Below, in pieces: positions 20,164-30,069 of a stretch of 64,000 nt of DNA. The stretch comes from Nitrospirillum amazonense (GTDB taxonomy: Bacteria > Pseudomonadota > Alphaproteobacteria > Azospirillales > Azospirillaceae): NCBI RefSeq assembly GCF_007828035.1, contig NZ_VITV01000002.1, positions 496,001 through 560,000 of the forward strand, given 5' to 3'. Both the position numbers and the translations under genes were made by a program. Numbering within the stretch: position 1 is the stretch's first letter; every line of letters starts with the position of its first letter. The notes below the pieces were generated by a model. It saw only the letters and a program-made list of their open reading frames with translations. It ran no database searches and was not told the origin of the DNA.

Positions 20164-21305
20164 CGGTGGCGGGCGGCCCGCACCGCCGCGCCGTGCTGGC
20201 GCTGGGCGTCGGCGGCCTGCTGGCGGCCGCACGCCCGGCGGAGGCCGCCGCCTGGTACGAGAACGATCCCGTCTCGTTGCGTGCCCGGGCGGAACGCAAG
20301 GGATTGCTGTTCGGCACGGCGGTGGGCCCCGCCCTGGATGAGGATCGCGACCTGCGTGCGGCGACCGTGGCCGACTGCACCATCATCGTCCCCGAATATG
20401 AGCTGAAATGGCCAGACGTGGCACCGGAATCGGGGCTGTACGACCTGCGCGGCGCGGACCGCCGGTTCGCTTTCGCGCGCGATCATGGCATGATGTTCCG
20501 CGGTCACACGCTGCTTTGGCCCGAGCGCCTGCCCGTATGGCTGACGCCGGGGCTTTCCCGTATCGCCGCCGAGGATCTGGTGGCCGGTCATATCGGAACC
20601 TTGGTCGGCCGCTATGCCCGGCGCGTGCATTCCTGGGACGTGGTCAATGAGCCGATCGACCTCGGCCCGACCGGCCGGAACGGGCTCAGGGTCTCACCGC
20701 TTCTGGACGCGATCGGGCCGGGTTATATCGACTTCGCCTTCTGGAAGGCGCGTGAGATCGACCCGGCTGCCCGCCTGACCTTGAATGAGAACGGGCTGGA
20801 GCGTCGCGGTCCGGGCGGCGACGCCAAACGCGCCGCCATCCTGGCACTGCTGCGCCGCCTGCTGGCCTCGCATGTGCCGGTCCACGCGCTGGGTGTGCAA
20901 ATCCACGTCGGAACGGAGGGGCCAGAGGCGCTTGACGGGCCGGCATTGGAGCGGCTTTGCCATGAGGTCGCGCACCTCGGGCTGGAAGTGATGGTGACCG
21001 AACTGGATGTTTCCGACCAGTTCGCGCCGGCGGATACGGAGGCCCGCGACGCGGCGGTGGCGGCCACTTACCGCGCGGCACTCGAGGCCGTGCTGGCCGA
21101 GCCGGCGACCACGGTGGTCATGACCTGGGGCCTGTCGGACCGCCACAGCTGGCTGTCAGCGATGCGGCCGCGCCGGGATGGACTGCCCGTCCGCCCCCTG
21201 CCCTACGACACCGCGATGCGCCGCAAGGCCGCCTGGGGCGCCATCGCCGCCGCCATCGACGCCGCCCCGGCACGGCATCCGCTGTTCCAGGCGCCGAAGG
21301 GCTAA
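20160..21305 (+). CDS. Glycoside hydrolase family 10 (endo-beta-1,4-glycanase)
   Basis: The 381-residue GH10 enzyme begins with a secretion signal containing an Arg pair (HRRAVLALGVGGLLAAARPA), which could be Tat-like. Catalytic features are VPEYELKWPDVAPE, HTLLWPERLPVWL, the acid/base Glu in SWDVVNEPID, HALGVQIHVG and the nucleophile Glu in VMVTELDVSDQ, with VVMTWGLSDRHSWL near the end. GH10 normally cleaves beta-1,4-xylan, but in this operon it is co-translated with a polysaccharide synthase and a partner switch (GTGA overlap with the HATPase stop). A role in trimming or releasing the self-made polymer, as BcsZ (GH8) does for cellulose, is a good alternative to xylan digestion. The start is GTG. 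Confidence 0.92.
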   Translation: MTVAGGPHRRAVLALGVGGLLAAARPAEAAAWYENDPVSLRARAERKGLLFGTAVGPALDEDRDLRAATVADCTIIVPEYELKWPDVAPESGLYDLRGADRRFAFARDHGMMFRGHTLLWPERLPVWLTPGLSRIAAEDLVAGHIGTLVGRYARRVHSWDVVNEPIDLGPTGRNGLRVSPLLDAIGPGYIDFAFWKAREIDPAARLTLNENGLERRGPGGDAKRAAILALLRRLLASHVPVHALGVQIHVGTEGPEALDGPALERLCHEVAHLGLEVMVTELDVSDQFAPADTEARDAAVAATYRAALEAVLAEPATTVVMTWGLSDRHSWLSAMRPRRDGLPVRPLPYDTAMRRKAAWGAIAAAIDAAPARHPLFQAPKG

Positions 21306-21319
21306 GCGGGTCGGCCCGT

Positions 21320-21683
21320 TACGGCATCGGCACCGCCTTCGCCACCACGCTGCAGAGCTACCTGTTGAGCGACTTGAACAGCAAGATGGACCGGGAGTAC
21401 CGACCAGCGGCGACGTGGGCAAGAACTGGGACTGGAAGACCTGGGGCGACGAGGGCGGCGGCTACGCCAACGTGGCGCCCTGGTACGGCGGCGCTATGCG
21501 CCGGAACCCCAAGCTGAAGGTATTCCTGGCCGGCGGCTGGTACGAGGCCGGGCACATGATGTACCTGAACCGTGCCGCCCTGGACAAACTGACAGACGAC
21601 GTCCGCCACTTCGTGAAGGCGGCCGCCCCGGGGGCGAGCGAGTAGGAGGGGGAGCCGGCGGGGCCGTCAGCGCCGCCCCGCCG
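21320..21683 (+). pseudogene. Decayed duplicate of the S10 peptidase 3' end
   Basis: This segment aligns with 11956-12404, the last third of the S10 carboxypeptidase gene plus its terminator, with about 15 substitutions in 364 bases (about 96% identity by eye). Differences include loss of one G after GAGTACCG, which shifts the frame, and an exact 84-bp in-frame deletion between two TACGA repeats (12178-12182 and 12262-12266 in the intact copy). That deletion removes the catalytic Asp region, giving GGWYEAGHMMYL. There is no start codon or 5' part. The degenerate terminator at 21653-21683 has lost its perfect pairing. The stop codon of the last open frame is at 21643-21645. Confidence 0.92.
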
Positions 21684-22043
21684 CCGCGCGGGCCGGCTTC
21701 AGGCGCATAGGGTGATCCGGATTGCGCCGCAGGAATCCGGACACCTCCTTGAGCGTGGCCGGCAGCGGCTCCGCCCCGGGATGCGAGCGATAGCTCCAGA
21801 ACCGGTAACCCCGCCGCCACAGCGCTTCCACTTGGGCGACGTCAGTGCGTTTCGGCGCCTTGAATGAGCGCCCCATCAGGCATAGACCCCGCCGCATGCG
21901 GGACAAGATCGCCCACCCTCCCCCACGCCACCAAACAGCACGGGCAGTTTCCAGGAACGCCGGCAGGCGAAACAGGCGTGGGCGATCAGGTAGCGGCTGA
22001 CGAAGGGCGCCGTCACATGGCTTCCGTTTTTCGGGATCATCAT
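21667..22043 (-). pseudogene. Zinc-ribbon protein gene split by a frameshift
   Basis: Two minus-strand frames together make one recognisable small protein. Frame 1 (22043-21876, 55 codons) starts MMIPKNGSHV and has a four-Cys zinc ribbon: HACFACRRSW, then SCPACGGVYA, then TGA. Frame 2 starts at an ATG overlapping that stop (TGATG at 21878-21874) and runs 69 codons to 21667: MGRSFKAPKRTDV, VEALWRRGYRFWSYRS and FLRRNPDHPMRLKPA. A single missing base near 21877 would join them as ...VYAWMGRSFKAP. The first ATG overlaps the stop of the PIN toxin gene, so it may be the third gene of that operon. The end of frame 2 runs into the duplicated peptidase terminator. A decayed gene, a sequencing error or re-initiation at TGATG are all possible. 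I do not know its function. Confidence 0.6.
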
Positions 22044-22465
22044 CAAAGCCACGGGTTCAGGATTGACACGCCCGTGCGGGCGTAATCCGTCACGTCGCGT
22101 GTCACCACCGTCAAATCATAGTGCAACCCCGTCGCGGCGATGATCAGATCAGGCTGCGTATAAGTATGCCGCGCTTGTCGATCTGATTCTACCAGCAGGC
22201 GCCACTTCAACATCACGTCTTCACTAATAGGCAGGACGCGGCCATCGAACATTGGCCGCAGCTTGTGCGTCAGCCAAGCCGTCAGCTCCGACCTTTTGCC
22301 GGCATCGGCTGCCTGCTCAATGCCAAAGCGAATCTCCGCCAGCGTCACGGTGCTGATAAAAAGAGTATCAAGTGGCTGGTCAGCCACGAAGGCAACGACC
22401 TTCCTGTCCGGCTTGGGCCGACGGAGTTCGGACAAGACATTGGTGTCGAGCAACCAGCCCGTCAT
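22043..22465 (-). CDS. PIN-domain toxin (VapC/FitB-like)
   Basis: This 140-residue PIN-fold RNase is the toxin of a type II toxin-antitoxin pair. Metal-binding acidic residues sit in WLLDTNVLSELRRP (first Asp), STVTLAEIRFGIE (Glu), QPDLIIAATGLHYDLTVVTR (Asp) and VTDYARTG (Asp). The closing ILNPWL is common in FitB-like members. The gene overlaps its antitoxin by 4 bases (ATGA), and its own stop overlaps the ATG of the zinc-ribbon frame. Its place next to the distal end of the polysaccharide island is typical for stabilising modules in accessory DNA. Confidence 0.9.
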   Translation of the reverse strand: MTGWLLDTNVLSELRRPKPDRKVVAFVADQPLDTLFISTVTLAEIRFGIEQAADAGKRSELTAWLTHKLRPMFDGRVLPISEDVMLKWRLLVESDRQARHTYTQPDLIIAATGLHYDLTVVTRDVTDYARTGVSILNPWL

Positions 22466-22749
22466 AGAACGACATCACGCACTGGCATCACCATGCGCTC
22501 GACGTCAAACTCCACATCCGGATGTGGACACGCCTGGAGCACGTCCACCAAGGCCTGCCCGGAAAGGCTCCCCTTCAGCCGGCGGAACTCCTCCGCCGTA
22601 ATAACTACCACCTCGTCGCGACCGTGCACCGTGACATGCTGTGGGCCATCGCTTTTGACCCGACGCACCAGCTCACTGAAACGCGCCTTGGCATCCTGTA
22701 AAGGCCAGCGATCATCAAGCTTTGGCGCCCCACGTGTTTCTCGCGTCAT
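22462..22749 (-). CDS. Phd/YefM family antitoxin
   Basis: The 95-residue protein has an N-terminal Phd/YefM DNA-binding dimerisation domain (WPLQDAKARFSELVRRVKSD, then VTVHGRDEVVVITAEEFRRL) and a C-terminal tail (VEFDVERMVMPVRDVVL) expected to bind and mask the PIN toxin. The ATG at 22749 has GAGG 6-9 bases upstream; a GTG lies 6 bases before it. As in other systems, autoregulation at the promoter just upstream is expected but no operator was identified. Confidence 0.88.
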   Translation of the reverse strand: MTRETRGAPKLDDRWPLQDAKARFSELVRRVKSDGPQHVTVHGRDEVVVITAEEFRRLKGSLSGQALVDVLQACPHPDVEFDVERMVMPVRDVVL

Positions 22750-22809
22750 GTCCACCTCGGAAAACTGGTCGGTCTGACTATTATATCAAGATGGACAGAA
22801 CCAAGCCAG

Positions 22810-25515
<2,706 letters not shown>

Positions 25516-25570
25516 GTGCAGCCCCTGCGTTAAGCCGGGCCTCCCCGATCCCTTTTTCACTCGTGCTCTT

Positions 25571-26740
25571 TCACCGGCCCTCGGCCGCCATCGCCAGATA
25601 GTCGCGCTTCCCGTCCAGGAATCCGTCCTGGTCGGCGAAGCGCTCGGCGATGGCCCGGAACTCGTCCTCGATCTCCAGGAACGCCTTGACGATATCGGGA
25701 TCGAAATGACTGCCCGAACCGTCGGCGATGATGGCCGCCGCCTGCTCGTGCGGCATGGCGTCCTTGTAGACGCGGCGGCTGATCAGGGCGTCGTAGACGT
25801 CGGCGACGGCCATCAGCCGGGCGGAGATGGGGATCGCGTCGCCCGAGAGCCCTTCGGGATAGCCGCTGCCGTCCCACTTCTCATGGTGGGAATAGACGAT
25901 TTCCTTGATGCAGGTCAGGAACTCGACCGGAGCGCCCAGCGCGTCCTCCGCCGCCTCGATGGCGTCGCGGCCCAGCGTGGTGTGCCGCTTCATGATCTCG
26001 AATTCCTCGGGCACGTAGCGGCCCGGCTTCAGCAGGATGCGGTCGGGGATGCCGACCTTGCCGATGTCGTGCAGCGGCGCCGACTTGAACAGGGTGTCGA
26101 TGCGGCTGTCGGTGATGTAGCCGGCGAAGCGCGGATGGTGGCGCAGCCGGATGGCCAGGGCACGGACGTAGAACTGGGTGCGGCGGATATGGTTGCCCGT
26201 TTCGGTGTCGCGGGTTTCCGCCAATGAGGCCAGGGTCATGACGGTCACGTCCTGGATGGCCATGACCTCCCGCGTGCGCCGGGCCACCTCGGCCTCCAGG
26301 AAGTCGGCCTTGTCGCGCAGCAGGTCGGCGATGGCCTTCAGCCGCAGATGGGCGCTCACGCGGGCCAGAACGATGGGCGGGCTGATGGGTTTGGTGATGT
26401 AGTCGACGGCGCCCAGGGCCAGGCCCCGCTCCTCATCCGCCACCTCGTTGCGGGCGGTCAGGAAGATAACGGGGATGTCGCGCGTGGCCGAATTGGCTTT
26501 CAGCCGGCGGCAGACCTCATACCCATCCATGCCGGGCATGACGATGTCCAGCAGGATCAGGTCCAGGCTGGGGTGGGCGGCGGTCACGGCCAGGGCCCGC
26601 TCACCGGAATTGGCCACACGGACGTGGTAATCGTCCTTCAGCAGGCCGCTCATGATCTTGAGGTTGTCAGGCGTGTCATCGACGACCAGTATTTGCGGCC
26701 GCGTCTTCTCCGCAATCACGGGACTATTGTCTTCCCACAT
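25571..26740 (-). CDS. Response regulator with HD-GYP c-di-GMP phosphodiesterase domain
   Basis: The 389-residue protein combines REC (residues about 15-130; [18 protein letters not shown], Asp in [13 protein letters not shown], Lys in YITKPISPP) and HD-GYP (about 190-370; [27 protein letters not shown], the [20 protein letters not shown] signature and [18 protein letters not shown]). Such proteins hydrolyse c-di-GMP when phosphorylated. It is the first gene of a probable two-gene unit with the hybrid kinase downstream, whose Hpt could phosphorylate it. The output could reach the PilZ chemoreceptor in this window, but that is speculation. Confidence 0.95.
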   Translation of the reverse strand: MWEDNSPVIAEKTRPQILVVDDTPDNLKIMSGLLKDDYHVRVANSGERALAVTAAHPSLDLILLDIVMPGMDGYEVCRRLKANSATRDIPVIFLTARNEVADEERGLALGAVDYITKPISPPIVLARVSAHLRLKAIADLLRDKADFLEAEVARRTREVMAIQDVTVMTLASLAETRDTETGNHIRRTQFYVRALAIRLRHHPRFAGYITDSRIDTLFKSAPLHDIGKVGIPDRILLKPGRYVPEEFEIMKRHTTLGRDAIEAAEDALGAPVEFLTCIKEIVYSHHEKWDGSGYPEGLSGDAIPISARLMAVADVYDALISRRVYKDAMPHEQAAAIIADGSGSHFDPDIVKAFLEIEDEFRAIAERFADQDGFLDGKRDYLAMAAEGR

Positions 26741-27044
26741 CGGCCGTCGCCCACTCGAGAGGTGCCCCCGCTGGCGCCCCCACCTGAGGGGAGCCTGGGA
26801 TTTTTCCTGTCACAGCGGGCTCTTGGGCGCACGGCCGCCCCGCTATCCAGCTTTCGGGACGCCGTAGGAAACGCCGTCGGGCGCCCGGCACCCGCGTGAC
26901 ATCTCTCTTTTGTATAGGCCGTATATTTCTTTTAGATGACGGTTTGCAAAAGATTACACTTTAATTATGAAGAAGATCGGTCGCTTTTTATTCAATTGCT
27001 CAGCGCGCCGGCGCGTCATAGGGGGCCAATATTAGGCCGCCCTT
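26741..27044. other. Intergenic region between HD-GYP regulator and MFS gene
   Basis: About 300 bases upstream of the HD-GYP gene and downstream of the MFS gene. The stretch 26900-27000 is unusually AT-rich for this genome and probably holds the HD-GYP promoter. A 22-codon frame at 26967-27035 (MKKIGRFLFNCSARRR) lacks a Shine-Dalgarno sequence and is not called. Confidence 0.5.
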
Positions 27045-28271
27045 TCATGCCATCGCCCGCTGCGGCCGGGTGACGACAAAGGCCAAAGCCAGCGCCGCCA
27101 CCAGCAGCACGGCGGCCAGCATGAAGGGCGATCCCTGGGGCAGCATGGCGAAGGGGCCGACGCTGTCCGCCAGTACGCTGGTGAACAGCAGGGGGCCGAT
27201 CATGCCGGTGATGCCGCGGATGCTGACCAGGGTGCCTTGCAACAGCCCCTGTTCCGTCGCCGCCACCTGGGCCGACATCATGCTTTGGGCCGAGGGGCCG
27301 ACCATGCCCCACAGCGCCACCAGGGGAATGCCGCAGAGGAGGCCCGCGCCCACGGGGGAGGCGCCGAAGGTGGTGAAGCCGGCGGCACCCGCCACCAGGC
27401 CCACCATCATGGTACGCCGCGCGCCCAGGCGCTTGACCACCCGGCCGACCAGGCCGCCCTGCACCACCGTGCTGCATACGCCCACCCCTGCCAGGGTCAG
27501 GCCCACGGACTCCGGCCCCCAGCCGTAGCGGTCGTTGACGTAGATGACGAAGGTGTTGTTCAGCACCTCATGCGCCAGATAGTAGAGCCAGACGATGCCC
27601 CCCAGGCCCAGCAGGCCGGGCGCGCCGCGCAGCAGGGCGAAGGCGCCCAACGGGTTGGCCCGCCGCCAGGAGAAGGCGCCGCGCCGGTCGGCCGGCAGCG
27701 ATTCCGGCAGCACGAACAGGCCGTAGCAGGCGTTCAGCAGGCTCAAGCCCCCCGCCACCCAAAACGGCAGGCGCGGCTCGATCCCGCCCAGCAAGCCGCC
27801 CGCCGCCGGGCCGACGATGAAGCCCAGGCCGAAGGCGGCGCCCAGCATGCCGAAGGCGCCGGCGCGCTTTTCCGCCGGGGTCACGTCGGCGATGTAGGCC
27901 GAGGCGGTGGTGAAGCTGGCGGCGGTGATGCCGGAGACGATGCGGCCCACGACCAGCCAGCCGAGGCTGGGCGCCACGGCCATCAGCAAATAGTCCACCC
28001 CCAGGCCGAAGCAGGAGACCAGCAGGATGGGCCGCCGGCCGAACCGGTCGGACAGCGCGCCGATGAGGGGGGAGAACAGGAACTGCATGGCGGCGAACAG
28101 GGTGCCGAACAGGCCCACCATATGCGCCGCCTGGGCATTGTCGCCACCAACGAAGCCCTTCACCAGATCAGGCAGGACCGGGATGACGATGCCCAGAGCC
28201 AGGACGTCCAGCAGTGCCGTCACGAAAACGAAGGCCAGCGCGGCACGGCGCGGCGTGGGGGATGCGGTCAT
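27045..28271 (-). CDS. MFS drug efflux transporter, TetA-like (DHA1)
   Basis: This 408-residue inner-membrane proton antiporter has 12 predicted TM helices. The N-terminal half carries [20 protein letters not shown] and the cytoplasmic loop 2-3 motif [14 protein letters not shown], with the TM5 motif [22 protein letters not shown] typical of TetA/TCR-like exporters. The C-terminal half contains [23 protein letters not shown]. The ATG at 28271 ([14 protein letters not shown]) begins directly before TM1; the open frame upstream is not protein-like. The substrate cannot be deduced. No TetR-type regulator is adjacent. It is divergent from the SMP-30 gene. Confidence 0.88.
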   Translation of the reverse strand: MTASPTPRRAALAFVFVTALLDVLALGIVIPVLPDLVKGFVGGDNAQAAHMVGLFGTLFAAMQFLFSPLIGALSDRFGRRPILLVSCFGLGVDYLLMAVAPSLGWLVVGRIVSGITAASFTTASAYIADVTPAEKRAGAFGMLGAAFGLGFIVGPAAGGLLGGIEPRLPFWVAGGLSLLNACYGLFVLPESLPADRRGAFSWRRANPLGAFALLRGAPGLLGLGGIVWLYYLAHEVLNNTFVIYVNDRYGWGPESVGLTLAGVGVCSTVVQGGLVGRVVKRLGARRTMMVGLVAGAAGFTTFGASPVGAGLLCGIPLVALWGMVGPSAQSMMSAQVAATEQGLLQGTLVSIRGITGMIGPLLFTSVLADSVGPFAMLPQGSPFMLAAVLLVAALALAFVVTRPQRAMA

Positions 28272-28509
28272 GGTCAGGCCCGGAACTGGAACCCCGGCGT
28301 TGCGGGCGCCGGGATGAGTTGGTCGTTCTTTGCAGGGTCTACCCTTAATCCTTTTGCCCGGCGGCGGGGAGTCCCGAAAACGCCGCCGGTCATTCTGTCC
28401 AATCCGTCCCCCCTGTCTAACCCGCCCGCATGTTGACGCGCTGGCCTTGGCCGGCTCGCTGCCGGTATGGTGCCTGCCGGTCACGAGCTCAGGTTAACGA
28501 GGACGAACG

Positions 28510-29400
28510 ATGCGTGAAGTCAGCTGCGTTCTGGACGCCCAGGCCCAGTTGGGCGAATGCCCGCGTTGGGACCCGAACGGAGGGGACGCCGGGGGCGGCG
28601 TGCTGTACTGGGTGGACATCCCCGCCAAGACGCTGCACCGCTTCGACCCCGCCACCGGCCAGGACGTGCAGCGCGGCTTCACCCAGCCGGCCGCCTGCCT
28701 CGCCCGCCATGGCGCCCACGGCTTCGCCCTGGGCATGAAGGACGGCTTTGCCCTGCTGTCGGATTTCAGCGCCGAGCCCGCGCCCCTGGGCGCCCAGGTG
28801 GAGGAGGCGCGGCCCGACAACCGCTTCAACGACGGCCGCTGCGACCGGCTGGGGCGCTTCTGGTCCGGCACCCTGGACGGCACCAAGCAGCACCGGAACG
28901 GCACCCTCTACCGCCTGGACGTGGACGGCCAGGTGACGGACGTCGCCACCGGCTTCCTCACCAGCAACGGCATCGCCTTCTCGCCCGACGACCGCACCTT
29001 CTACCTGTCGGACACGCCCAACCACGTCATTTACGCCTACGATTTCGACCTGGCGTCGGGCCGTATCGCCAACCAGCGCGTCTTCCACCAGTTCCCGCAC
29101 GGCCTGGGCCGACCCGACGGCGCCTCGGTGGATGCGGAGGGCTGCTACTGGACGGCGCTGTACGACGGCGGCCGGGTGGTGCGCCTGTCGCCCCAGGGGG
29201 ACATCCTGGAACAGGTGGCCATCCCCGCCCGCCTGTGCACCATGATCGCCTTCGGCGGCCCCGACCTGAAGACCGCCTACGTCACCACCGCCCGCCAGAA
29301 GCTGGATGAGGCCGAACTGGCCCGCCACCCGCAGTCGGGCGGCATCTTCAGCTTCCGCGTCGACGTGCCGGGCCTGCCGGAGCACACGTACGGGGGATGA
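28510..29400 (+). CDS. SMP-30/gluconolactonase family protein
   Basis: A 296-residue cytosolic six-bladed beta-propeller lactonase. The divalent metal ligands of the family are visible: Glu in LGECPRWDP, Asn in FLTSNGIAFSPDD and Asp in RPDGASVDAEG. RPDNRFNDGRCDRLGRFWSG and FYLSDTPNHVIYAYDFD are diagnostic. Family members hydrolyse sugar lactones (glucono-, arabino- or galactonolactone) in oxidative sugar pathways. No dehydrogenase or dehydratase partner is adjacent, so the substrate stays open. Confidence 0.92.
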   Translation: MREVSCVLDAQAQLGECPRWDPNGGDAGGGVLYWVDIPAKTLHRFDPATGQDVQRGFTQPAACLARHGAHGFALGMKDGFALLSDFSAEPAPLGAQVEEARPDNRFNDGRCDRLGRFWSGTLDGTKQHRNGTLYRLDVDGQVTDVATGFLTSNGIAFSPDDRTFYLSDTPNHVIYAYDFDLASGRIANQRVFHQFPHGLGRPDGASVDAEGCYWTALYDGGRVVRLSPQGDILEQVAIPARLCTMIAFGGPDLKTAYVTTARQKLDEAELARHPQSGGIFSFRVDVPGLPEHTYGG

Positions 29401-29439
29401 CGCCCGGCACCGTCGATCGCACCCCGCCGATCGCTCCCC

Positions 29440-29823
29440 CTAGAATGACCGACCGCCCAGGCGATTTATAAAGTCCTGATCAGGGTGCGTGTCCGCGTCC
29501 GCCGACACGGCGTGGGACGGGCCCTCATGCTTGCCCGCCAGGCGATCGATGAACAGCCGGGCCGGATCGTCCAGGGGCTGGGCCAAGGACGGGGTGACGA
29601 TGGCCTGCGCGACAGGTTCCTGTTTCCCCGCCAGCGACGCGATGAAGGCTTTTGCCGGATCCGGGTCCGTCGCAGCAAGCGCCGAACCGGACATGACGCT
29701 AAACAGAACCCCAGACAAAACCAAGGCTGTGACCGGCGCACGCAACTTCCCATGGATCGAGGCGACCATCATCTGTCTCATCTGCTGAAACCAGCCCGCC
29801 CCGTCACGGGGCGGGAGCAGCAT
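29440..29823 (-). CDS. Small secreted protein with three FIxxLAGK repeats
   Basis: I do not recognise a family. The 127-residue product has an internal hydrophobic signal (APVTALVLSGVLFSVMSGSA, then LAA) and a mature part built of three degenerate repeats: DPAKAFIASLAGKQE, DPARLFIDRLAGKHE and HPDQDFINRLGGRSF, the last at the C-terminus. The pattern is D/H-P-x-x-x-F-I-x-x-L-x-G. An ATG at 29823 has GAGG 7 bases upstream, but an internal ATG at 29769 would leave a more ordinary signal peptide. A perfect inverted repeat lies just upstream at 29848-29879. Confidence 0.6.
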   Translation of the reverse strand: MLLPPRDGAGWFQQMRQMMVASIHGKLRAPVTALVLSGVLFSVMSGSALAATDPDPAKAFIASLAGKQEPVAQAIVTPSLAQPLDDPARLFIDRLAGKHEGPSHAVSADADTHPDQDFINRLGGRSF

Positions 29824-29847
29824 CAAGCTGCCTCATTAAGATGAGTG

Positions 29848-29879
29848 TCTAGTGACGAATAAACAATATCATCACTAGA
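29848..29879. promoter_or_regulatory. Perfect inverted repeat upstream of the repeat protein
   Basis: TCTAGTGA and TCACTAGA are exact complements separated by 16 AT-rich bases, 25 bases upstream of the minus-strand ATG at 29823. The spacing suggests a two-half-site operator or a leader hairpin. Confidence 0.45.
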
Positions 29880-30069
29880 TACTTTCGCAGATAGCCGCCA
29901 TGCTTCCGTGGCGGCCATCCGTGAAAACGGGCGCCCGCCTCGATCGCTTGAAGGCGTCGGTGAAGGAAGATCCTAAATAGGAATTTCAGGATGGATGGTC
30001 GGCCTCGGGACACTCGCCCTGTCACAGGCGCACCCCCACGGCGAGACGGGCCCGTCGGCGCGTCCGACC

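Noticed and set aside
21320-21683. Repeat flanking the island interpreted as an insertion sequence end or integrase attachment site
   Set aside because: The repeat is protein-coding peptidase sequence plus terminator; there is no transposase, integrase or tRNA end nearby, so no mobile-element class is named.
26967-27035. 22-codon frame MKKIGRFLFNCSARRR... in an intergenic region
   Set aside because: No Shine-Dalgarno sequence, no conserved motif, and it runs against the end of the MFS gene; most likely chance in AT-rich DNA.
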